Positions 15,774-21,916 of a stretch of DNA of 22,205 nucleotides are shown here, piece after piece (positions within the stretch are counted from its first letter, which is position 1; each line of letters begins with the position of its first letter). A program made the position numbers and the translations under genes. The notes beneath the pieces are model-generated. The model had not been told where the DNA came from. It saw nothing but the letters and a program-made list of their open reading frames with translations, and searched no databases. Origin of the DNA: a virus. The stretch is taken from positions 1 through 22,205 of the IMG/VR virus record IMGVR_UViG_3300042514_000287, one strand, 5' to 3'.

Positions 15774-17780
15774 ATGGCATTCAATCTAGAAGGTATGACA
15801 GTCGATTATAAAACCATGTATCGTATGGTACCATCGGATCGATTTGCAGTGGCTCAAAGCGGCATAGCTAATGATCTATTGTCTTCTTTGACTCCGGGTC
15901 AATTAGCTAATCTATTTCCTAGATATTATAGTAATAGACTTCCAGATATAGGCAATTCAGGATCTACATCAGCCCTTGGAGGTGCTTTGTCTGGAGGCAC
16001 CTCATTTGGTAGTGGCGGCGGCGGTTCATACTCTCCCGCATCTGCCGGTGGTTCAGCAGCACCATCTAAAACAGCGCAGCAAATGGCAGTAGAAAGAATC
16101 CTATCAGAACATGGTATTACAGCTAAAACAGAATCCACAACTCTCACTGGTAAAGAAGGACAAGTTTTAGCTACTATCAGACACCGCGAATCAGGCGGGA
16201 ATTATGCGATTGAAAGTAAATCATCCAGCGCATCTGGTGCTTATCAGTTTATCGATTCTACATGGCAAACTCTTACAGCAAAATATGGAGTTGGTACAGA
16301 ATATGGTAGAGCAGCATGGGCACCTCCAGCAGTCCAAGATGCCGTAGCAAAAGCTTATGTAAAAGAAATTTTAGCTCAAAATGGCGGTGATATATCCAAA
16401 GTGCCTCTGGTCTGGTATACAGGCAATGCTCAAGGTCAAATGTCAGCTCAAGCTTTGGCTGTGAATGGCGGTCTAACTCCACAGAGATATCAATCCAATT
16501 GGATGAATGACTTTAGTAAGTTTGCAAACATTGCAGAAATCGAATCGTCGGTTGATGATATCAAGAGACTTGAAGACTTGAAAGCCGAATTGATACCTCT
16601 TTCTGAGGAAATCAGAAGTCAACTGGATGCCAAGACGCTTGAGATATACGATAGAGGATCCAATGAGCAGAAGTGGAATATTGAACAGGCTATTAAAATA
16701 GCTGGCGTTCAAGGATTTAATCAAGAATTGAGTAGACATCCTATCAATGAAGCAACAGTCACAGCCACCTCTGAGAGATTTTCTGTATTGAGAGGCAACA
16801 TCGATGAGGTAAATCCAAAGCTCCAGAATGTTATTAATGCTGCTTCTGGTGATTTACCTCCTGGTTATAGTGTTAAAGCTATCTCAGGTAAAGATTCCCG
16901 ACTAAGAACAGGAACACAGAACCATCCTGCAGGTCTAGCAATGGATGTGCAGATATATGATGGTGATGGAAACTTAATTCCTCATAATAGCAACAGTCCT
17001 GGTTGGAAATATTATGAGATGTTATATAGATCCGCGCACATTCGTGGTCAGCAAATGTACCCAGATGATAAGTTTATTTGGGGCGGCGCTTGGATATCGG
17101 ATGCTGCTGGTCGCGGTGATCCTATGCATTATCAGATTGTGGATCCATCTGTGCGCGGATCATCAACTTCATCTGGTAGATATTCTTTTGATAATGGTCT
17201 AGACCCATCACATCCATTTGTTAGAGAGGGTGGACAATTAAGCGCAAAAGAAAGAGAAGACTATGACGCTTCCGTATTGGCCAGAATTCAAGCTGAAAGA
17301 AATGCATCCGATCCTGTAACAGCCGCTCAGAGTAATATGCAGTTACCTCCTTCGCCAGTTCCTGCGGAAACACCACCACCTCCTCCTGCACTATCAGCTG
17401 GTGGTACTGTAGAAATGACTCCTGGTGAGAACATTGCTGGCATCAATACAACAACTGGTAAAGTCGAGTTTATGAGTAATGATAGGGAATTGTATACCAA
17501 AGATGACCAGGGCAATCTCCGAGTTGATCCTTCTACCATTAGACAGGAAGATCAAAAGACTCAAACAGCGCCTGCTGAACCACAAAGAATGGAAATGCCA
17601 AATCAATCTATACAATCAAAACCACAACAGCCAATGCCAGTAAGTACACCTGATCCAAACTTCTTAGACACAATGTCCTCTGGTTCAATGGCATCATCAC
17701 CATCACAATTGAGAGCATTGAACAGAGCAAAGCTTTACAGTGAAAATAGTGGTAGTTTAGTCAACGGCCACTTCTCATAA
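15774..17780 (+). CDS. tail-associated cell-wall hydrolase: transglycosylase plus M15-type peptidase
   Basis: 668 residues in at least four parts. (1) Residues 1-60, a conserved-looking N-terminal anchor. (2) A Gly/Ser linker at 61-98. (3) A transglycosylase-type domain at about 130-250: R-H-R-E-S-G-G-N-Y (E139 as likely catalytic glutamate), S-G-A-Y-Q-F-I-D-S-T-W (154-164). (4) A D,D/L,D-carboxypeptidase-like M15 domain at about 345-458: N-H-P-A-G-L-A-M-D (H384, D391) and G-D-P-M-H-Y-Q (H452), the three expected zinc ligands. The C-terminal 200 residues are Pro/Gln/Ser-rich and probably disordered. It would cut both glycan strands and stem peptides during DNA entry, doing the job of the lysozyme domain that is missing from the gp5-like protein. 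No signal peptide. The gene ends at the terminator shared with gp32. Confidence 0.85.
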   Translation: MAFNLEGMTVDYKTMYRMVPSDRFAVAQSGIANDLLSSLTPGQLANLFPRYYSNRLPDIGNSGSTSALGGALSGGTSFGSGGGGSYSPASAGGSAAPSKTAQQMAVERILSEHGITAKTESTTLTGKEGQVLATIRHRESGGNYAIESKSSSASGAYQFIDSTWQTLTAKYGVGTEYGRAAWAPPAVQDAVAKAYVKEILAQNGGDISKVPLVWYTGNAQGQMSAQALAVNGGLTPQRYQSNWMNDFSKFANIAEIESSVDDIKRLEDLKAELIPLSEEIRSQLDAKTLEIYDRGSNEQKWNIEQAIKIAGVQGFNQELSRHPINEATVTATSERFSVLRGNIDEVNPKLQNVINAASGDLPPGYSVKAISGKDSRLRTGTQNHPAGLAMDVQIYDGDGNLIPHNSNSPGWKYYEMLYRSAHIRGQQMYPDDKFIWGGAWISDAAGRGDPMHYQIVDPSVRGSSTSSGRYSFDNGLDPSHPFVREGGQLSAKEREDYDASVLARIQAERNASDPVTAAQSNMQLPPSPVPAETPPPPPALSAGGTVEMTPGENIAGINTTTGKVEFMSNDRELYTKDDQGNLRVDPSTIRQEDQKTQTAPAEPQRMEMPNQSIQSKPQQPMPVSTPDPNFLDTMSSGSMASSPSQLRALNRAKLYSENSGSLVNGHFS

Positions 17781-17784
17781 TAAA

Positions 17785-17810
17785 AAAGGGCAGCCGCGAA
17801 GCTGCCCTTT
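17785..17810. terminator. Bidirectional hairpin terminator between the hydrolase gene and gp32
   Basis: A 10-base-pair stem (AAAGGGCAGC at 17785-17794 with GCTGCCCTTT at 17801-17810) and a 6-base loop. Read from gp32 (minus strand) the stem runs into T6, an excellent intrinsic terminator. Read from the plus strand the T run is only three bases, so it should work less well for the hydrolase transcript. It lies 4 bases after one stop codon and 17 bases beyond the other. Confidence 0.92.
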
Positions 17811-17827
17811 CTACTCTCACGCTGCAA

Positions 17828-18751
17828 TTATTCGTCTGCAAGACCCTTGAAGTAGTTAAGGTCTTCGTCCTCAGTATCAAATGGCACATCATCTGCGACA
17901 GACTTACGAGCCTTTGCAGCCTCGAAGTTTGGCTTCTGAGTAACAGAATCGGTGATCTGGTCCTTGACAGGAGCATCAGCCGAGCCGAGAGTTGCGCCAA
18001 GAACGTCCTCGAGCTTCCGCTTGAGTTCGTCGTATGACTTGAAGTTCTTAGGATCCAGAACTTCCTTGAGAGAATGCTCGGACTTCCAAATCTTCTCAAG
18101 CTCTGCGTCATCATCAAGCAGAGGACCAGGAGTGTCAAACGATGAGGTATCGTAGTTGACATAACCAGCGACCATCTTAGAACGGAGCTTGAAGTTAGCA
18201 CCAGACCAGAAATCGAACGGGTTGAGAGGCTTGTCGCCTTCATACTCGGGATTCATAGCAGAGGTGAGCTTGTCGAAAATCTTCTTGCCGAACTTGTACA
18301 AGAAGACCTTGCCTTCGTTAGCAGGATTAGAAGGATCCTTCACCACATAGATGTTAGCAACATAGTGGAGACGGCGCTTCTGCTCACGGGCTTGCTTACG
18401 CTGCCATGAGTTTTCATCGCTTGAAGCATTCCAAAGTTGAGAGTTGAATTCGGACACAGGATCCTTTTGTCCGAGAGAGGTAAGCGAGTTCTCAATGAAC
18501 CACTTACCGGTGGGGCCCTTGAAGCCATGATCGAAATAGCGAATCCAAGGAAGAGCATCATCGCCATCTACTGCGGGTGCAGGCAGGAAGCGAAAGACCG
18601 CCATGCCGTTGCCGGCCTTATCGCGGTTGAGCTTCCAATAGCGTTCATCTTCCGCACGGCCTTCGCCCTGAGGTTGATTGATCTTTTCGATTTCCTTGGT
18701 AAGACGACCAATATCGGCCGAAGACTTCTTGAGGGATGCAAAGTTTGACAT
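17828..18751 (-). CDS. 32: single-stranded DNA-binding protein gp32
   Basis: 307 residues from the ATG at 18751 (T4 gp32 has 301). gp32 coats single-stranded DNA and organises the replisome, recombination and repair. Family marks: W-K-L-N-R-D-K-A-G-N-G-M-A-V-F-R-F-L-P (39-57), H-G-F-K-G-x-x-G-K-W-F-I-E (75-87), V-V-K-D-P-S-N-P-A-N-E-G-K-V-F (136-150), F-G-K-K-I-x-D (154-160), G-A-N-F-x-L (184-189) and an acidic tail (D-D-V-P-F-D-T-E-D-E-D, 287-297). The zinc site of T4 is gone: H75 remains, but the positions of T4 C77, C87 and C90 read S, D and S, and the protein has no cysteine. The frame is open up to 18835, but the promoter and the CGGAG ribosome site fix the start at 18751. By eye its codons are more G+C-rich than its neighbours. 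Confidence 0.95.
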   Translation of the reverse strand: MSNFASLKKSSADIGRLTKEIEKINQPQGEGRAEDERYWKLNRDKAGNGMAVFRFLPAPAVDGDDALPWIRYFDHGFKGPTGKWFIENSLTSLGQKDPVSEFNSQLWNASSDENSWQRKQAREQKRRLHYVANIYVVKDPSNPANEGKVFLYKFGKKIFDKLTSAMNPEYEGDKPLNPFDFWSGANFKLRSKMVAGYVNYDTSSFDTPGPLLDDDAELEKIWKSEHSLKEVLDPKNFKSYDELKRKLEDVLGATLGSADAPVKDQITDSVTQKPNFEAAKARKSVADDVPFDTEDEDLNYFKGLADE

Positions 18752-18784
18752 TGTATTTTCTCCGTATGACAGTGTATGTTGAGT

Positions 18785-18813
18785 ATAATAGCACAGGAAT
18801 CTCCCTGTGTCAA
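18785..18813 (-). promoter_or_regulatory. sigma70-type promoter of gp32 with an inverted repeat in the spacer
   Basis: On the minus strand TTGACA (18813-18808), 17-base spacer, TATTAT (18790-18785). The expected start is about 27 bases before the gp32 ATG. The spacer contains the inverted repeat CACAGG-N6-CCTGTG (18792-18809), which could be an operator. The gp59 stop codon lies inside the -35 box. This promoter lets gp32 be expressed without the upstream genes. Confidence 0.88.
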
Positions 18814-19406
18814 GTGTATATAGTATCTTCCACATGAGATTTCAAGAGGTCTGCGAACTTTTTTTTGTCTATCTGTGGAAGAATAAACGGCGCAAACTTC
18901 TTGGCTTTGAAACTAATCTTAGACCAAATGAAATCATCTGGTAGTTTAGCATCAAACTTCGGAACGAACTGGATAAAATAGTTGAGTATCACAAAGGTCT
19001 GATAAGATATAGATCCAGCCATCAGAGTCGGTATAATGTTTGGATATTGACTATCAAACCGTAAGGCGGGTTTGATATCTCCTATCGTCGCCAGTTCGTT
19101 CCGAAATACATAAGACATGGATTGGTTGGTTTTCACATATGCTGTTGTGGTATCAAACGCTTCATCATCAAGTAGGTCACCAACCCATGTCTTATCTTTT
19201 AGTAAGTTGGCCACCAAATGATCCTGCATGTTATCGCAGTTTCGGGCCAACTTTTCAAACTGAAACCTATCTCTCCTTGAGAGGTAAGTTTCCTTGCTAA
19301 CATGCCTTGTCTTACCATTATACTTGAAGTAATCGTAAGAGTCAAGATTAAAATGGTTTTTCAAAGCAAGATAGAGACAGAATGTTTCATATCCTGTTAT
19401 TCTCAT
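18810..19406 (-). CDS. 59: replicative helicase loader gp59
   Basis: 198 residues (T4 gp59 has 217). gp59 loads the gp41 helicase onto gp32-covered DNA at forks and recombination intermediates. Matches to T4: Y-D-Y-F-K-Y-N-G ... Y-L-S-R-R-D-R-F-x-F-E-K-L-A (T4 Y-D-V-I-K-Y-N-W ... Y-Q-K-R-R-D-K-Y-F-F-Q-K-L), H-L-V-A-N-L-L-K-D-K-T-W-V-G-D (T4 N-L-V-A-N-Q-D-A-W-I-G-D), S-Y-Q-T-F-V-I-L-N-Y-F and the C-terminal W-S-K-I-S-F-K-A-K-K. Its position between gp32 and gp33 is the T4 order. The start overlaps the gp33 stop by 4 bases (ATGA), and its stop lies in the gp32 promoter. Confidence 0.93.
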   Translation of the reverse strand: MRITGYETFCLYLALKNHFNLDSYDYFKYNGKTRHVSKETYLSRRDRFQFEKLARNCDNMQDHLVANLLKDKTWVGDLLDDEAFDTTTAYVKTNQSMSYVFRNELATIGDIKPALRFDSQYPNIIPTLMAGSISYQTFVILNYFIQFVPKFDAKLPDDFIWSKISFKAKKFAPFILPQIDKKKFADLLKSHVEDTIYT

Positions 19407-19633
19407 ACTGGCAGTTTATATGTGTTCGACTTCGGTAAGAAATGTAACTCTTCAGCCTCAATCTTAATCTTGGACTTCAACGCACCAGATATCATCTTAG
19501 CACCAATTTCCACTTCTAATCCAATCTCATCACAATACTCAATCACTGCTTCCATATAACTGATACTCTTGGTCTTCGCAATCGTTTCAATCTTGAACGA
19601 GAATGTTGTCACTTCATCTTTGGAGGGTGCCAT
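19403..19633 (-). CDS. 33: late-transcription co-activator gp33
   Basis: 76 residues; T4 gp33 has 112, so this is a short form lacking the T4 N-terminal extension. The core F-S-F-K-I-E-T-I-A-x-x-x-S-I-S-Y-M-E-A-V-I-E-Y-C parallels T4 F-I-I-E-K-M-V-E-E-F-G-M-S-Y-L-E-A-T-T-A-F, and I-K-I-E-A-E-E-L-H-F-L parallels I-Q-S-E-A-I-D-E-N-L-L. In T4 gp33 binds the RNA polymerase beta flap and, through its last residues, the sliding clamp, enabling late transcription with gp55. Here the C-terminus (S-N-T-Y-K-L-P-V) differs from the T4 clamp-binding tail (L-D-F-L-L). The start overlaps the HtrA stop (TAATG). Confidence 0.82.
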   Translation of the reverse strand: MAPSKDEVTTFSFKIETIAKTKSISYMEAVIEYCDEIGLEVEIGAKMISGALKSKIKIEAEELHFLPKSNTYKLPV

Positions 19634-20685
19634 TACTTGGCCTTATCCGGTTCATATTCTTTTGAGAGCTTATAGTTTGTAATCACATCGATCATTTGCT
19701 TTTCACCATTTCTTTCGATTAGGACTTTGATCTTTTCATCAGCGCCGCTCATTGTGGCCATTTCGGAAACTAAACTGTTAACATCGGTAACTACCAGTCC
19801 AGCAGGATGATTGTTTGGAGTATAGATGGCCAGTATCTTGTCATCCACTTTGATTCCAGCCTTATCAGCAGCGCCATTCGCATCAAGTGAGTTTACTATA
19901 ACAGAGTTGCCGTCATCTGTCAACCCAATACTTACATTCATTGCTCTCCATCTTACTTCACCGAACATTTGGAAATCACCAAGAACTTTCTTGAGTAGAA
20001 CGGATGGAATACAGAATCCATATGAGCCACCCTTTCCTTCAAACATCAGTTCGCTAACACAGATAACTTCACCGTATTCGTTGAAGACAGGGCCTCCTGA
20101 GTTGCCTTGGAAAATCTTAGCATCAACTTGATCCACATACTTTGGATTTGATCCTACGCGACGATTCTTGGAAGACATAATACCTTCGGAAACTGTCCAT
20201 GTGAGTCCCCAAGGATGACCAATAACAACCACCTTATCGCCTTCTAATGTTTCACGACTATCACCAATCGGAAGAATAACTGCTCCCTCATTTTGCTTAA
20301 ACTCATCCCACTTCTTTAACTTAAGAATGGCTATATCAACAATAGCATCTGTGCTAATGACCTCAGCTTCATAGCGAGTTTGGTCATTGGCAGACACAAC
20401 CGTTATTGTTCCATTGCCTTGAATAACATGATCATTTGTAACGATTAGATTCTCACCTATAATGAATCCAGTACCGATACCTCCATTTGCGGTATCGAGT
20501 TTGTTTTCTATGAGAACGGTGCCTTTTTTAACCTCACGAACAAGATGTTCCGTGCTTTTTATAGAACCAAGTCCTCCTGTATAAAGGACAATATATGCTG
20601 TAATGAACGATATTACGATTATATAAATGACTAGAAGAGAATGTCTTATAAGCGATAGAGAATTTTGGATAAAACAATTGTTCAT
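19633..20685 (-). CDS. membrane-anchored HtrA/Deg-type serine protease with PDZ domain
   Basis: 350 residues. An N-terminal hydrophobic segment (about 13-35) with Arg14 and His15 at its near end suggests an inner-membrane anchor with the bulk in the periplasm; no signal-peptidase site stands out. The trypsin-like domain (50-240) has the full triad: H86 in T-N-D-H-V-I, D117 in V-D-I-A-I-L, S196 in G-N-S-G-G-P, and an oxyanion-loop G-H-P-W-G at 156-160. A PDZ domain follows (about 245-335: G-I-K-V-D-D-K-I-L-A-I). This matches DegP/DegS/DegQ proteases, which degrade misfolded or signal-regulated envelope proteins. The start overlaps the upstream membrane gene (ATGA) with an AAAGGA ribosome site. 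Role during infection is inference: envelope remodelling, cutting a host stress regulator, or partner of the channel genes. Confidence 0.9.
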   Translation of the reverse strand: MNNCFIQNSLSLIRHSLLVIYIIVISFITAYIVLYTGGLGSIKSTEHLVREVKKGTVLIENKLDTANGGIGTGFIIGENLIVTNDHVIQGNGTITVVSANDQTRYEAEVISTDAIVDIAILKLKKWDEFKQNEGAVILPIGDSRETLEGDKVVVIGHPWGLTWTVSEGIMSSKNRRVGSNPKYVDQVDAKIFQGNSGGPVFNEYGEVICVSELMFEGKGGSYGFCIPSVLLKKVLGDFQMFGEVRWRAMNVSIGLTDDGNSVIVNSLDANGAADKAGIKVDDKILAIYTPNNHPAGLVVTDVNSLVSEMATMSGADEKIKVLIERNGEKQMIDVITNYKLSKEYEPDKAK

Positions 20686-21275
20686 GGCTGTTTTCCTTTC
20701 GGAGGTGGTGCCCCCTGTTCTACAATTTCCAGATCACCAGGTGTCTTTGGTTTGTAGGTGTCTTTTTGATTAGATAATAGTTTATTCATTATGTCATTCA
20801 TAAGAGTACCAATCTCACTCAAATCATCCGTACCATCTTGACCTTCACCGCTGCTTTCTTTAGGCGGTATACCATTTATACGAACTTCTTTACCTTCAGC
20901 CATTGCCTGTTTTGCTTTTTCAAACTGAGCAGCGCGGTTGTTCGAATACTCCACATAGAATGTCTTTGGTGCTATGCGTGGATATAAGTATTTATACGAT
21001 TCAGGTTTTTCAGTCAAAAATATTGATATATAAATGCCGCCTTTGTCTGTAGATGATGGATTAACAATCACAACAGACGCAAGAGTACCTTTGACTTCAT
21101 TTGGTTCTTCTGCGGGCCATCCTTTTACACCATCAAGTGCGAAATACACACAGTTAGCAAGAACAACAAACAACGCAATAGAAGCAAACTTCACAAGAGA
21201 GTTATTCCAATACAAGGATATTGCCATCACAGCAACAGCAAATAGTGCGAATACTAATAGAAATGTCTGTGTCAT
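20682..21275 (-). CDS. two-helix membrane protein of unknown function
   Basis: 197 residues. Two hydrophobic helices at about 3-22 and 30-47 (T-F-L-L-V-F-A-L-F-A-V-A-V-M-A; I-A-L-F-V-V-L-A-N-C-V-Y-F) are followed by a soluble part with I-Y-I-S-I-F-L-T and A-P-K-T-F-Y-V-E-Y (about 82-112), an amphipathic stretch (R-A-A-Q-F-E-K-A-K-Q-A-M-A-E-G), and a Gly/Asp and Pro/Lys-rich tail. I do not recognise a family. The start overlaps the ExbD-like stop (ATGA; ribosome site GAGAGG), and the stop overlaps the protease start by 4 bases, so it should be made together with both, and may link channel and protease. Confidence 0.7.
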   Translation of the reverse strand: MTQTFLLVFALFAVAVMAISLYWNNSLVKFASIALFVVLANCVYFALDGVKGWPAEEPNEVKGTLASVVIVNPSSTDKGGIYISIFLTEKPESYKYLYPRIAPKTFYVEYSNNRAAQFEKAKQAMAEGKEVRINGIPPKESSGEGQDGTDDLSEIGTLMNDIMNKLLSNQKDTYKPKTPGDLEIVEQGAPPPKGKQP

Positions 21276-21916
21276 TGCAATCCTCTCTCGCCTCTAACAG
21301 AAACGAAATCGCTCATAGTGCGAATGATATTCTTTTGATCATCCATAACAAAGCGTATCGCAGTCTTTTCTTGCCATACAAAATCCATCTTCATGTGAAT
21401 GGTCTTCTCGACCACAAGATTTGGATTGATCCTGATCACTTCAACAACTAAAGGAACTTCAATCGGCTCATCAATAGGTAGCCCCAAGTTACTTTGAGCA
21501 CTCAAGCATGAGTATAGATGTAAGTTCACGACATATTCACCAGGGAATGTACCGCGTAGTGTTATGTACTCTTTGTTATCTGGATCAATAACAACTTCTT
21601 CTCCGTTGATATCGTACACGCTTCTACGCTTACCCATATCATCACGCTCGAAATACATCAAGCCAGATTCTGGTATTTTGTATGAAACGACATTGTTTAA
21701 TGGATCACGCACCCACAGATCAACATCACAATCAACAGCCTCAGGCCATTCCAGTGTGATTATGTAATCGGCATTCTTTTTGATGCCTTCGTTGTTCTTT
21801 GTGATTGGTGCTATGAGAAGAGTTGTGAGTATGAACAGGACAACTGTGCCTGTCAATAAATTGATCAGTAGGTCAATATATGCGGTACGAAAATCAAACT
21901 TCTTATGGTTTATCAT
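21272..21916 (-). CDS. ExbD/TolR-like membrane protein with a DUF2135/YfaP-like periplasmic domain
   Basis: 214 residues. The N-terminus has one hydrophobic helix (about 12-38) beginning Y-I-D-L-L-I-N-L-L; D15 sits where ExbD, TolR and MotB keep the essential proton-carrying aspartate (ExbD T-P-L-I-D-V-M-L-V-L-L). The rest is a beta-type domain: L-E-W-P-x-x-V-D-C-D-V-D-L-W-V-R-D-P (55-72), then Y-I-T-L-R-G-T-F-P-G-E-Y-V-V-N-L-H-L-Y, the layout of the DUF2135/YfaP family (W-x-x-D-x-D-L-x-V-x-D-P-x-G ... G-x-Y-x-V). No OmpA-like peptidoglycan-binding domain is seen, unlike MotB or ZorB. It overlaps the channel subunit gene by 14 bases. The TM-plus-acidic-residue pattern is seen; a proton-driven role is inferred from the pair. 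Confidence 0.75.
   Translation of the reverse strand: MINHKKFDFRTAYIDLLINLLTGTVVLFILTTLLIAPITKNNEGIKKNADYIITLEWPEAVDCDVDLWVRDPLNNVVSYKIPESGLMYFERDDMGKRRSVYDINGEEVVIDPDNKEYITLRGTFPGEYVVNLHLYSCLSAQSNLGLPIDEPIEVPLVVEVIRINPNLVVEKTIHMKMDFVWQEKTAIRFVMDDQKNIIRTMSDFVSVRGERGLQ

Noticed and set aside
17761-18243. Open frame of 160 codons on the minus strand with a Ser/Leu/Arg-rich product.
   Set aside because: It overlaps gp32 in another frame and crosses the terminator; composition is typical of an out-of-frame reading.
18752-18835. N-terminal extension of gp32 to an ATG at 18835.
   Set aside because: It would be encoded upstream of the promoter and reads through the promoter boxes; the family starts at about the 18751 ATG.
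20989-20996. TATAAATA on the minus strand inside the two-helix membrane gene.
   Set aside because: It is fully explained by a Tyr-Lys-Tyr codon run and is not placed before a start codon; an internal late promoter for the protease and gp33 cannot be excluded but is not supported.
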